A DNA stretch of 64,000 nucleotides from CAJXWH01 sp964343365 (GTDB lineage Bacteria; Pseudomonadota; Gammaproteobacteria; Arenicellales; UBA868): positions 1 to 64,000 of the forward strand of contig CAYFJI010000001.1 in the NCBI GenBank assembly GCA_964343365.1, read 5' to 3'. Positions within the stretch are counted from its first letter, which is position 1, and the number at the start of each line of letters is the position of its first letter. The notes under the pieces are model-generated. The model saw only the letters and a list, made by a program, of their open reading frames with translations, did not search any database and was not told where the DNA came from. The position numbers and the translations under genes are program-made. This document shows positions 7,725-16,886 of this stretch, one piece after another.

Positions 7725-9134
7725 ATGTCATTCCAAGATGTCCTGGAGATGGTTCAGGAAAAAAAAGTGAAGTTCGTCGATTTTCGGTTTACTGACACGA
7801 AAGGAAAAGAACAACATGTGTCGATACCTGCGAGCGCGCTTGATAATGATACGTTTGTAGAAGGTAAGATGTTTGATGGTTCCTCTATAGCGGGGTGGAA
7901 GGGGATTAATGAGTCCGATATGATTTTAATGCCGGATTCTAGTTCTGCCGTGTTGGATCCTTTTCTGCAGGATACCACCTTATTATTGCGTTGTGACGTT
8001 ATCGAACCAAGCACCATGAAAGGCTATGAACGCGATCCCCGATCGATAGCAAAAAAAGCCGAAGCTTATTTAAAATCAACCGGTATTGGTGACGCCGCTT
8101 ATTTTGGTCCTGAAGCAGAGTTTTTTGTTTTTGATTCAGTAACATGGGCCAATGAAATCAGCGGAGCATCGTATCATATAGAATCAAACGAGGCTGCTTG
8201 GAGTTCTTCGCGAGATTTTGAAGACGGTAATACTGGGCATAGGCCATCAGTTAAAGGGGGTTATTTTCCAGTGCCGCCGGTTGATTCACTTCAGGATGTG
8301 AGATCAGCAATGTGTTTGGCCATGGCGGACATGGGGTTAAATGTTGAGGTGCATCATCACGAGGTTGGGACGGCAGGCCAAGGAGAAATTGGTACCCGAT
8401 ATGATACATTGGTTGCTAAAGCTGATCAGCTACAAACATATAAATATTGTGTTCATAACGTCGCTCATAATTATGGCCTCACCGCGACATTTATGCCAAA
8501 GCCTCTGGTTGGTGATAATGGCAGCGGGATGCACGTTCATCAATCTATATTTGATGGCTCTAAAGCGGTGTTCTCAGGTAATGAATATGGTGGACTTTCC
8601 ATTACAGCCCTGCACTATATAGGAGGTATATTTAAACACGCAAAAGCTTTGAATGCTTTTACAAATGCAAGTACTAACAGCTATAAGCGGCTTGTGCCGG
8701 GATTTGAAGCCCCGGTGTTATTAGCCTATTCAGCTAGAAACAGATCAGCTTCGTGTCGTATACCTTATGTGTCAAACCCTAAGGCTAGACGCATCGAAAT
8801 TCGTTTCCCTGATTCAACAGCAAATCCCTACCTCGCATTCACCGCCTTACTTATGGCCGGTCTCGATGGTATACAGAACAGAATTCATCCTGGTGAACCA
8901 ATGGAGCAGGATTTGTATGATTTGACCTCAGAAGAAGAGGCGAAAGTTCCTACCGTCTGCCATGCCTTGGACCAGGCACTGGAATCATTGGACAGCGATA
9001 GGGATTTTCTGAAAGTCGGAGGCGTAATGACCGATGAAATGATTAATTCATACATAGCTCTCAAGATGGATGAGGTACAAAATCTTCGACAAGCCACTCA
9101 TCCCCTGGAGTTCTCTATGTATTACAGCGTTTGA
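7725..9134 (+). CDS. glnA: Glutamine synthetase, type I (GSI-beta)
   Basis: Makes glutamine from glutamate, ammonia and ATP; a dodecameric cytoplasmic enzyme. All 469 residues align in length with the enterobacterial form. Motifs seen are FDGSSIAGW near residue 51, NGSGMHVHQS near 265, and the adenylylation-site tyrosine at residue 398 in DLYDL, so activity is probably also controlled by GlnE. ATG 7725 follows a strong GGAGG at 7714-7718. Transcription is expected from the sigma-54 promoter at 7593-7608 under nitrogen limitation. It is followed by ntrB and ntrC. Confidence 0.98.
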   Translation: MSFQDVLEMVQEKKVKFVDFRFTDTKGKEQHVSIPASALDNDTFVEGKMFDGSSIAGWKGINESDMILMPDSSSAVLDPFLQDTTLLLRCDVIEPSTMKGYERDPRSIAKKAEAYLKSTGIGDAAYFGPEAEFFVFDSVTWANEISGASYHIESNEAAWSSSRDFEDGNTGHRPSVKGGYFPVPPVDSLQDVRSAMCLAMADMGLNVEVHHHEVGTAGQGEIGTRYDTLVAKADQLQTYKYCVHNVAHNYGLTATFMPKPLVGDNGSGMHVHQSIFDGSKAVFSGNEYGGLSITALHYIGGIFKHAKALNAFTNASTNSYKRLVPGFEAPVLLAYSARNRSASCRIPYVSNPKARRIEIRFPDSTANPYLAFTALLMAGLDGIQNRIHPGEPMEQDLYDLTSEEEAKVPTVCHALDQALESLDSDRDFLKVGGVMTDEMINSYIALKMDEVQNLRQATHPLEFSMYYSV

Positions 9135-9148
9135 TCTCTTTGCAAAAT

Positions 9149-9189
9149 GTTGGCGGCCACAGTTTAGCCAACCCAGTTGTTATTTTTTT
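9149..9189 (+). terminator. Candidate attenuating terminator between glnA and ntrB
   Basis: GTTGGC (9149-9154) and GCCAAC (9167-9172) form a perfect 6-bp stem with a 12-nt loop. A run of seven T residues follows about 10 nt later. The T run is farther from the stem than in a textbook terminator. A partial terminator here would keep ntrBC expression below that of glnA, as known in enteric bacteria. Confidence 0.4.
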
Positions 9190-9192
9190 ACT

Positions 9193-10284
9193 ATGTTAGT
9201 TAGTGGTAATGCCCAATCTGTTGCCGGATTATCTGGCCTGGAATTGTTAGATGGTTTAGTAACTGGAATTTTGCTTTTAGATAAAAAAGGCCGCTTGCTT
9301 TATATGAATAATGCAGCAGAAGGATTTTTCGATGTAAGCGCTAAGCGATTTTTAGGGCGCTCGGCTAAAGAATTTTTAGGTATGGAAACAGTATTACAAG
9401 GTGCCGTGATGGCAGCAATCGGAGGCCATACTACCACGTTTCGTGAGGTTGAAATTAGAAAATCATTCCTATATGAGAATGACGAGACCGTGAGAATTAA
9501 TTGTACGATATCTCCTTTTTTCGCTGGGCCTAAAATTTCTTGGGTGGTAGCTGAGATAGCTACCGCTGAACCCTTGGGAAGAGAGGCGGAGTGGCGAGAG
9601 CAAAAATCTGCTACGCACGAGATTGTTCGAGCTTTAGCTCACGAGATTAAAAATCCACTCGGGGGGTTGCGTGGTGCGGCCCAATTACTTGATCGTCGGT
9701 TAAATGTGTCAGAGCTTAAGGACTATACCAAAATCATTATCGATGAGGCGGATCGTCTTGCTAAGCTGGTTGATCGGATGGTAAGCCCTAGAAAATCCCT
9801 TGTGTCGAAGGAATTTAATTTGCACGAAGCGCTTGAAAGAGTTCGTTATTTGATAGAAGTCGAGTTTGGAACTGAACTGAATGTTACACGCGATTATGAT
9901 CCTAGTATTCCAGATTTTAGAGGCCAAAAAGAGTATTTGATACAAGCTTTTTTGAATGTAGCCCGCAATGCCGCCCAGTCAATTAACGGATCAGGACAAA
10001 TAAAATTTCGTACTCGAGTACAACGACAATTGACGGTTGCTGGACGACGCCACCGACACGTTCTTGAAGCTACTATTACGGATTTCGGACCAGGGATACC
10101 AAAAGAAATTCAAGACAAAATATTTTTGCCGATGATCACCGGCCGAATCGGTGGTACGGGGCTAGGACTAACTTTGTCGCAGGAAATAGTTGGCAACCAA
10201 GGCGGCACTATTGAATGTGTGAGTAATCCTGGTGAGACTAGATTTACTTTTTTGTTGCCAGTGTATCGTTCTGATGATGAATAG
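9193..10284 (+). CDS. ntrB: Nitrogen regulation sensor kinase/phosphatase NtrB
   Basis: Phosphorylates and dephosphorylates NtrC in response to PII. From ATG 9193 the protein is 363 residues. It has an N-terminal PAS-like domain (LLDGLVTGILLLDKKGRLLYMNNAAEGFF), the H-box RALAHEIKNPLGG with the phosphorylated His at about 150, and N, G1 and G2 boxes (NVARNAAQS, DFGPGIP, GGTGLGL). No transmembrane segment is seen, so it is cytoplasmic. A longer frame would extend back into glnA and is not supported. It overlaps the ntrC start by 8 nt. Confidence 0.95.
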   Translation: MLVSGNAQSVAGLSGLELLDGLVTGILLLDKKGRLLYMNNAAEGFFDVSAKRFLGRSAKEFLGMETVLQGAVMAAIGGHTTTFREVEIRKSFLYENDETVRINCTISPFFAGPKISWVVAEIATAEPLGREAEWREQKSATHEIVRALAHEIKNPLGGLRGAAQLLDRRLNVSELKDYTKIIIDEADRLAKLVDRMVSPRKSLVSKEFNLHEALERVRYLIEVEFGTELNVTRDYDPSIPDFRGQKEYLIQAFLNVARNAAQSINGSGQIKFRTRVQRQLTVAGRRHRHVLEATITDFGPGIPKEIQDKIFLPMITGRIGGTGLGLTLSQEIVGNQGGTIECVSNPGETRFTFLLPVYRSDDE

Positions 10285-11677
10285 TAGCCAAGTGTGGGTG
10301 GTTGATGACGATGCGTCCATTAGGTGGGTCTTAAGGCGGACATTTACGGATGCCGGTTTGTCGGTTCAACAGTTTAGCAGCGCTGATGAGGCGCTTGAAA
10401 GAGTAGTTGTGGAGCAACCAAAGGTTATCCTTACAGATGTTCGAATGCGGGGAACCGATGGGATACGGTTTCTGGAAACTCTTCGTGTTGAATTCCCAAA
10501 AATTCAAGTCATCATTATGACAGCTTATAGTGATTTAGAAAGCACCATATCTGCCTATCGCTCCGGCGCTTTTGAGTATCTATCCAAGCCTTTTGATCTC
10601 GATGAAGCAACGATTATTGTTAAGCGAGCTTTAGTCGGTGATATCAGAAAAAGTACGGGCTCGCTGATGGATTCAAAAGAAGAGCTAATTGGTTCGGCGT
10701 CGGTTATGCAGGAAGTTTATCGGTTAATCGGCCGTCTCTCGAACACCACTATGAATGTTTTGATAACTGGGGAATCGGGAACCGGGAAGGAGTTAGTGGC
10801 TCGGGCTATACATAGGAGTAGTCCACGCTCTGATCATGATCTGGTGGCAATAAATACAGCTGCGATACCATCAGAATTGCTTGAGACAGAACTTTTTGGG
10901 CACGAGAAAGGAGCTTTCACTGGCGCTGAGGCGCAAAGAATTGGACGTTTCGAACAAGCACAGGGCGGCACTTTATTTCTTGATGAAATTGGTGATATGC
11001 CGTTAGCTTTGCAGACTAGACTATTACGCGTACTGTCCGACGGCTCGTTTTATCGAGTGGGTGGTCGGCAGCAGAGAGTAGCCGATGTTAGAGTTATTGC
11101 AGCTACTAATCAAAACCTAATGGTACAAGTAAACAAAGGCAAATTTCGGGAAGATCTTTTTCATCGTCTCAACGTGATTGAGATTCCCTTACCACCATTA
11201 AGAGAACGTAGGGAAGATATATTGGAACTAGTTCGAGCTTTTTTGGATCAAGCATCGATTGAGTTAGGGACTGAAGCGAAAATACTCGACCCATTTTGTG
11301 AGGAAATCTTTGTCAATGCCGATTGGCCTGGTAATGTTCGCCAACTCGAAAATCTTTGCCGTCGTTTGACAGTGATGGCACCGGGAAGATTGATAACCAA
11401 GGAGGACTTACCAGCAGATTTTTCGGCATATACCGATAAGGCTGAAACACCAGAAATTGATTGGAAAATGGCGCTCACTAAATTGGTTACAAAAAAATTA
11501 GGTGATGGTCAAGCGAACCTAATCGCCCAGCTTGGCCCCGAATTTGAGCGTATCCTACTACAGGCAACATTAGATTTTACTGACGGCAGGAAACAGAATG
11601 CGGCGCAACGCATTGGTTGGGGCCGAAATACTCTTACCAGAAAGCTTAAGGAGTTATTTGATGAGCCTTCTAGCTGA
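10277..11677 (+). CDS. ntrC: Nitrogen regulation response regulator NtrC
   Basis: Sigma-54 activator of nitrogen-responsive genes, including glnA. Order: receiver domain with VVDDD and phospho-acceptor Asp54 (LTDVRM), AAA+ domain with GESGTGKE and the sigma-54 loop GAFTGA, then a Fis-type helix-turn-helix at the C-terminus (AAQRIGWGRNTLTRKLKEL). The second ATG (10277) is chosen because it puts VWVVDDD and Asp54 at the same positions as in E. coli NtrC; ATG 10274 is also possible. 466 residues. Translationally coupled to ntrB. Confidence 0.97.
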   Translation: MNSSQVWVVDDDASIRWVLRRTFTDAGLSVQQFSSADEALERVVVEQPKVILTDVRMRGTDGIRFLETLRVEFPKIQVIIMTAYSDLESTISAYRSGAFEYLSKPFDLDEATIIVKRALVGDIRKSTGSLMDSKEELIGSASVMQEVYRLIGRLSNTTMNVLITGESGTGKELVARAIHRSSPRSDHDLVAINTAAIPSELLETELFGHEKGAFTGAEAQRIGRFEQAQGGTLFLDEIGDMPLALQTRLLRVLSDGSFYRVGGRQQRVADVRVIAATNQNLMVQVNKGKFREDLFHRLNVIEIPLPPLRERREDILELVRAFLDQASIELGTEAKILDPFCEEIFVNADWPGNVRQLENLCRRLTVMAPGRLITKEDLPADFSAYTDKAETPEIDWKMALTKLVTKKLGDGQANLIAQLGPEFERILLQATLDFTDGRKQNAAQRIGWGRNTLTRKLKELFDEPSS

Positions 11678-11884
11678 TATAGAAAATTTTAGATGTTTTG
11701 CTTACAGTTTGTGAGTAGTATAACTCGATTAATAACGAAGGTAGGGAAAATTAAATTGATAAAATAGTTTTAGGCTAAGTTATTTGCCTGAAACATTTAA
11801 AAAATAAATTTGTCCAGAGACGAGGGGCTTGGTGATGATTTGATTTCCTGACATTATCAATTCCTAAAGAAAGATCGCGAATAT

Positions 11885-12997
11885 ATGAACTATCCCCGAA
11901 TCGTATTTATATTGAATAGCAATGAGTTCGATGGTGGATCGAGACTGATTTATGAGCTGGTTAGAGAATTACATCGATCAATTGATGTGGTGATCTTCAT
12001 CCCAATCATTCCACGGTATCGCTTATTCGTTGCAGAAAATTGTAAGCAAATGCAACCCCTTAAAGCTTTGATCAAGAAATTTCTTTATTGCCTTCGATGG
12101 GTCACACTAGAAATAACATATCAAAAATTGAATTGGGTTTACGATTACAAAAAGCTGCTGCCCTACCGGCGTTGTTTCTTTTCACCTCCGAAACGTTTCA
12201 TTAATGGAGCAGACAAAGTGGTGCTAAATTCTTGGTATCATGTTTTTAATTTTTACGAACTATGGCGCACTCAGCGCAATAAGTTCTCAGTTTTTCACCA
12301 TCATGTGGAAAATTATAGTGTCGATGCAGTGGTAAAAATGCGGCGTGAAATATTTGAATCAAGTAAGTCTATAACGCTTTGCAAAAAAAGTCGTGATCAT
12401 ATAGAACAAGAAAGGCTTGGAATTCCAAAGGTTTTATTTTTGGGAATAAACGATGAGATTTTCAATGTTAATCGGACATCAGTTGAGCGCGATTTACGGA
12501 GCACTGACGTGACCTTGTATCGTGGTTTTGAGAAAAGAAAAGGTTTTGATTATGGGTTAAAGTCATTACAGGAAATTTCTAAGGAGTTGTCTCTGAGTTG
12601 CTGTGTCCTGCAAGGCTCGAAGCGAGCTAAGCTAAATGCTGACTTTACAACTTATTCTGAATTGACGGATCGAGATATAGCAAATTTGCTCCGAAACACG
12701 AAAATATTTGTTTATCCATCACTATTTGAAGGGTTTGGATTGCCACCTTTAGAAGCTATGGCTTGTGGATGTGCTGTTGTTACGACATCGGTTGGTGCTA
12801 TTCCCGAATATGCAATTCATATGGAAAACGCATTTATAGTGGAGTCCGCAAACTCAGCAGCAATTACCCAGGCGATAAGATTTCTTTGTTACAATCCCCA
12901 GGATCGGTTGAGAATACAGGAGAATGCGGCCAAAGTAGCGCGTAATTATAGTTGGAGTCAGACCGCAAAAAAATTCTGTGAAATTATAGGGGTGTGA
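11885..12997 (+). CDS. Group 1 (GT4-like) glycosyltransferase
   Basis: Probable cytoplasmic GT-B glycosyltransferase adding a sugar from a nucleotide donor to a polysaccharide or LPS precursor. The 370-residue protein opens with VFILNSNEFDGGSRLIYELV, a typical N-terminal Rossmann start. Near residue 285 it carries EGFGLPPLEAMACGCAVV, the E-x7-E donor-binding motif of GT4 enzymes. It starts the 11.9-19.6 kb sugar island, about 200 nt after ntrC with no obvious terminator between. Donor and acceptor cannot be deduced; GDP-mannose-derived sugars are plausible because gmd follows. Confidence 0.82.
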   Translation: MNYPRIVFILNSNEFDGGSRLIYELVRELHRSIDVVIFIPIIPRYRLFVAENCKQMQPLKALIKKFLYCLRWVTLEITYQKLNWVYDYKKLLPYRRCFFSPPKRFINGADKVVLNSWYHVFNFYELWRTQRNKFSVFHHHVENYSVDAVVKMRREIFESSKSITLCKKSRDHIEQERLGIPKVLFLGINDEIFNVNRTSVERDLRSTDVTLYRGFEKRKGFDYGLKSLQEISKELSLSCCVLQGSKRAKLNADFTTYSELTDRDIANLLRNTKIFVYPSLFEGFGLPPLEAMACGCAVVTTSVGAIPEYAIHMENAFIVESANSAAITQAIRFLCYNPQDRLRIQENAAKVARNYSWSQTAKKFCEIIGV

Positions 12998-13057
12998 AGA
13001 GTATGTTGGTTGCACCCATAATTCCGATAATCGACAAGTACATCCATAGGTGAGCTT

Positions 13058-14074
13058 ATGCCGAAAACAGCCCTTATAACAGGAATCACTGGCCAGGATG
13101 GTGCATATTTGGCACGGCATTTATTGAATCAGGGCTATGTGGTTTGGGGCGCTGCCAGGCGTTCATCTCAGGATAGTATGTGGCGCCTACGCGAACTTAA
13201 AGTTTTTGAAGATATTCGTTTCATTGATTTTGATTTGATGGAAATGTCAAACATAATCATGGGCATCAAATCGATAGAACCTGACGAAGTTTATAATCTT
13301 GCAGCTCAGAGCTTTGTTGCTACCTCTTTTCAACAGCCAATATACACGTCGCATGTCAATACCATTGGTGTAATACATATTTTGGAGGCAATTAGAACAA
13401 TAAATCCTAGAATCAAGTTCTACCAAGCTTCGACTTCGGAGATGTTTGGCAATAATGGTGATACATTCCAAAACGAATTGTCGGTATTTCAGCCAGCCAG
13501 CCCGTATGCAGTCTCAAAACTTTACTCTCATTGGATGTCAGTAAATTATCGCACAGCTCATGGCATATTCGCGTGCTCAGGCATTCTTTTCAATCACGAA
13601 TCTCCCCTTCGAGGCCTTGAATTTGTGACTAGAAAAATCACCCGGAGTTTTGCTCAGATGAAAACAAACAAAGCAGCATATCTTGAGCTCGGTAATCTAG
13701 ATGCCCGAAGAGATTGGGGACATGCTGAAGATTATACAAAGGGAATGTATTTGATGATGCAACATCCTCATTCGGATGACTATGTTTTGTCGACCGGAAA
13801 TGATCATTCGGTTCGAGAATTTGTAACAAATGCAGCAGCGGTTTGTGGATGGATGCCTAAGTGGATGGGAGACAATATGGACGAGGTCTGTATCGACGAA
13901 ATTACAGGAAGAGAATTAGTTAAAATCAATCCAGAGTTGTTTCGGCCAGTGGACGTGGAGTTTTTGAGGGGAGACGCAACTAAGGCAAGGAATGTATTGG
14001 CTTGGGAAACGCAATGGAGTTTCGAAGGTCTGGTAGTTGAAATGATGGAAGCAGATCTTCGACGCGCATATTGA
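13058..14074 (+). CDS. gmd: GDP-mannose 4,6-dehydratase
   Basis: Converts GDP-mannose to GDP-4-keto-6-deoxymannose, the precursor of fucose, rhamnose, perosamine and related sugars. The 338-residue short-chain dehydrogenase has the NAD(P) loop TGITGQDGAYLA at the N-terminus, STSEMFGN near residue 127, and the catalytic YAVSK near residue 150. Late HPHSDDYVLSTG and ARRDWGHAEDY are diagnostic of Gmd. No fcl or rmd gene follows, so the 4-keto product may be aminated or used by enzymes elsewhere. ATG 13058 follows AGGTGAG. Confidence 0.92.
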   Translation: MPKTALITGITGQDGAYLARHLLNQGYVVWGAARRSSQDSMWRLRELKVFEDIRFIDFDLMEMSNIIMGIKSIEPDEVYNLAAQSFVATSFQQPIYTSHVNTIGVIHILEAIRTINPRIKFYQASTSEMFGNNGDTFQNELSVFQPASPYAVSKLYSHWMSVNYRTAHGIFACSGILFNHESPLRGLEFVTRKITRSFAQMKTNKAAYLELGNLDARRDWGHAEDYTKGMYLMMQHPHSDDYVLSTGNDHSVREFVTNAAAVCGWMPKWMGDNMDEVCIDEITGRELVKINPELFRPVDVEFLRGDATKARNVLAWETQWSFEGLVVEMMEADLRRAY

Positions 14075-14154
14075 ATTAACATTCATGAAAGAAATTGGAT
14101 TAGAAACAATAGATGTAGCATGGCTACATGTAGTTTCACTATGAAAAATAGTGC

Positions 14155-15204
14155 ATGAAAACGATCGCACTTGGTAGATATTTAGTTGGTGGAAATAATC
14201 CATGCTTAATAATTGCAGAAGCGGGAGTAAATCATAATGGAAGTTTAGATGAGGCAAAAGCTTTGGCTTCCTCTGCTAAAGACATAGGAGCGGATTGCGT
14301 AAAGTTTCAGACTTTCCGAGCAGAAGAAGTAGTTACAACTTATGCCCCTAAAGCGTCGTATCAGATCAAGACTACTGATCCACATGAAAGCCAACGTGAA
14401 ATGCTTAAAAAACTTGAACTTCAGCCGAAAGACTATAAAGAGTTGATATCATTTTGTGAAAGTGAAGAAATAATGTTTTTGTCTACTCCCTACAATATAA
14501 ATGATGTTGATTTTTTAGACGAACTGGGTGTCCCAGCTTTTAAACTCTCATCTATGCATGCGGCCGAACCTTGTTTTGCAGAGTATGTTGCGAAGAAGAA
14601 TAAACCGATTATTCTATCAACTGGAATGGCGTCTTTGGATGAGGTCGATCATGTAGTAAGGGCTATACTGGAAACAGGGAATGATCAGTTGATTTTACTT
14701 CAATGCACAACCAACTATCCCTCAACTATGGCCGATGCGAATATTCGTGCAATGGCAACTCTCCAGAAAAAGTTTAATACTTTGGTAGGTTATTCGGATC
14801 ATACCGAAAACGAGATCGCCTGCATTACCTCAGTGGCTCTTGGTGCATGTATCATCGAGAAACATTTCACTTTGGACAAAAGGAAACCCGGACCTGACCA
14901 AATGGCTTCGGCAAATCCAGATGAGTTTGAAAGATTGGTAAAGCACATTCGTAATGCGGAAGTTGTTTTGGGAGATGGTATTAAGAGAGCCAGCGCCGCC
15001 GAACAGTTCGTTGCATTAGGTATGCGAAGAAGCATTGTTGCAAGACGGAAAATAGAAGAAGGTGAGTTAATTACCGAAGATTGTTTGACGTTAAAAAGAC
15101 CATCTAACGGTATAAAACCGTCTCAAATAAACAGTGTTATTGGTCGGATTGCGCGACGGCCTATATTGGCTGACTCATTGATAGTTTTTTCTGATCTAAC
15201 TTAG
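14155..15204 (+). CDS. NeuB/PseI-family nonulosonate synthase-like protein
   Basis: Family enzymes condense phosphoenolpyruvate with a 6-carbon (amino) sugar to give a nine-carbon acid such as neuraminic, legionaminic or pseudaminic acid. Seen: IIAEAGVNHNGSLDEAK at residue 19, FQTFRAEE at 51, LSTPYN at 109, SDHT, EKHFTLDKRKPGPD, and a C-terminal SAF domain (IEEGELITEDCLTLKRPSNG). The segment after Lys130 reads LSSMHAAE where canonical members have a conserved Glu (GSGE, ASFE); here that position is His135. Metal-ligand histidines appear intact. Substrate therefore may differ from the known types. 349 residues; heads a tight four-gene run. Confidence 0.85.
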   Translation: MKTIALGRYLVGGNNPCLIIAEAGVNHNGSLDEAKALASSAKDIGADCVKFQTFRAEEVVTTYAPKASYQIKTTDPHESQREMLKKLELQPKDYKELISFCESEEIMFLSTPYNINDVDFLDELGVPAFKLSSMHAAEPCFAEYVAKKNKPIILSTGMASLDEVDHVVRAILETGNDQLILLQCTTNYPSTMADANIRAMATLQKKFNTLVGYSDHTENEIACITSVALGACIIEKHFTLDKRKPGPDQMASANPDEFERLVKHIRNAEVVLGDGIKRASAAEQFVALGMRRSIVARRKIEEGELITEDCLTLKRPSNGIKPSQINSVIGRIARRPILADSLIVFSDLT

Positions 15205-15213
15205 CTTAGTACT

Positions 15214-15966
15214 GTGAAGGTACTTTATTTTGCTTATGGCACCGCTGGAGCGGCGATTTTTCCGATACTATTTGAGCGGTTGGGCTTGGTAGCAAAAAAT
15301 CTTCTCTGCTTTACCTATGAACAGAAAGAAAATAGATCTTTGTTATCGGCGCTAGAAAAAGCTCGCGTTACATTTTCAACTGATGCCATATTTTATGGGC
15401 AATCATTTAAAAAAATTATTGAATTCAAACCTGATTTCGCCGTATCGGCTCATTACAGAGATCGCATACCCCAACAAGTGTTAGATTGTTGTCGGTATGG
15501 CGGAATGAATCTGCATCCATCCTTATTGCCACAATATCGAGGTACATTTTCAAGCCCTTGGGCGATAATTAATGGTGAGAAGAAAACAGGTATCACTTAT
15601 CATTTTATGAACAATAAATTTGATGATGGCAATGTAATACTGCAAAAAAATATAGAAATCGAAGATAGCGACACAGGATATTCGTTATTCGAAAAATTAG
15701 TTAATTTAGGCGCCCACCATTTTATCCAGGCATTCGACAAGGTTGTTGTAGATAATAGCAAAGGGCTCCCACAACGAGGAGTATCATCATATTATTCAAG
15801 AAGGGTTCCATTTGACGGTTATATATCAACCGACTGGAGTGACGATGACGTTGAGCGCTTTATTAGGGCGATGACTTTTCCGGGAAAGCCGCCTGCAAAG
15901 TTATTGATGAGTAATGTTGAGTACAATGTTACGACAATAGAAGAATATCGAGCACTTGTAAGATAA
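15214..15966 (+). CDS. Formyltransferase-family protein (sugar N-formyltransferase candidate)
   Basis: Resembles the catalytic domain of methionyl-tRNA formyltransferase and of sugar N-formyltransferases that use 10-formyltetrahydrofolate on amino sugars. The catalytic triad is visible: Asn99 and His101 in MNLHPSLLPQYRG and Asp137 in FDDGN. At 250 residues it lacks the tRNA-binding C-terminal domain of Fmt, so a sugar substrate is more likely. GTG 15214 lies 10 nt after the NeuB-like gene and the stop overlaps the next ATG by 1 nt (TAATG), indicating cotranslation. The exact amino sugar is unknown. Confidence 0.8.
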   Translation: MKVLYFAYGTAGAAIFPILFERLGLVAKNLLCFTYEQKENRSLLSALEKARVTFSTDAIFYGQSFKKIIEFKPDFAVSAHYRDRIPQQVLDCCRYGGMNLHPSLLPQYRGTFSSPWAIINGEKKTGITYHFMNNKFDDGNVILQKNIEIEDSDTGYSLFEKLVNLGAHHFIQAFDKVVVDNSKGLPQRGVSSYYSRRVPFDGYISTDWSDDDVERFIRAMTFPGKPPAKLLMSNVEYNVTTIEEYRALVR

Positions 15967-16865
15967 TGCCCAAATCATTATTGTATTTTTCAACCGGAGT
16001 TTTTTGCGATAATCGACTTGATGTTATTGCAAAGAGCTGCCAAGAGATCGGAATCAATCAATTGGAATTGAGCTCGGGTGTTAAGGCGCGTGATGATTAT
16101 GTTGATATTATTTACGGTTTAATGGAGAAGAATAGGCTGTTAGTTCACAACTATTTCCCGCCACCTTCCACTCCTTTTGTCTTGAATCTAGCTGCTACGA
16201 ACAAAGAGACTCTTGTATTAAGTCGAGACCACTGCAAAAAAGCTATTGATTTGTGTTCATTGGTCAATTCTCCTTTCTATAGCGTTCATTCAGGTTTTGC
16301 TATGGATTTGACACCAGAACTTCTAGGAAGACCTAAACAGCAGGCATCGTTAGAAAAAAAATACCTTATACCTCGAAAAGTAGCATATGAAATCTTTACA
16401 GAGAGTATTTCGCTTTTAAATGACTATGCGAAAAAACGAAATGTAGGATTGTTAGTAGAGAATAATGTGGTCACAAAAGAACATGTTGCCACCGGTCGTG
16501 GGGAGGTTTTCTTGATGGTAGAAGCCACTGAAGTGGCGCAATTAATGAAAGATGTTTCGAGCGAAAATTTGGGCATCCTTCTCGATGTTGGACATTTAAA
16601 CGTGTCTTCGAAAGCGCTTGGTTATTCCCGAAAACAGTTTTTTTCAGATGTGAAAAAATATATAGGTGCTTATCATGTAAGTGATAACAATCGCCTGATG
16701 GACCAAAACTTACCGGTAACCACAGATTCTTGGTTCTGGCCTCATGTGGAAGAGCCGATTACCGTTCCCTTCATCCTAGAGGCATATAATTTGTCCTTAA
16801 GTGACATAGTAAATCAAAAATCATTGATCGAAAATAAGTTAAGCACCTCGTTCAGTGTAAGTTAG
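15966..16865 (+). CDS. Sugar phosphate isomerase/epimerase-like TIM barrel protein
   Basis: A 299-residue protein of the xylose-isomerase-like/AP-endonuclease-2 TIM-barrel superfamily. Supporting blocks are LLVHNYFPPP near residue 58, YSVHSGFAMDLTPE near 100, LLVENNVV near 160 with a candidate metal-ligand Glu, LGILLDVGHLNVSS near 208, and AYHVSDNN near 237, which supply the Glu, Asp and His metal ligands typical of the fold. It is coupled to the formyltransferase upstream and followed by the aminotransferase fusion. A role in isomerising or epimerising the sugar intermediate is inferred from the operon only. Confidence 0.68.
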   Translation: MPKSLLYFSTGVFCDNRLDVIAKSCQEIGINQLELSSGVKARDDYVDIIYGLMEKNRLLVHNYFPPPSTPFVLNLAATNKETLVLSRDHCKKAIDLCSLVNSPFYSVHSGFAMDLTPELLGRPKQQASLEKKYLIPRKVAYEIFTESISLLNDYAKKRNVGLLVENNVVTKEHVATGRGEVFLMVEATEVAQLMKDVSSENLGILLDVGHLNVSSKALGYSRKQFFSDVKKYIGAYHVSDNNRLMDQNLPVTTDSWFWPHVEEPITVPFILEAYNLSLSDIVNQKSLIENKLSTSFSVS

Positions 16866-16886
16866 AGAACATGAGAATATCCAATC

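Noticed and set aside
7588..7770. 60-codon plus-strand frame across the glnA leader
   Set aside because: It covers the sigma-54 promoter, the leader and the true start of glnA; no independent support.
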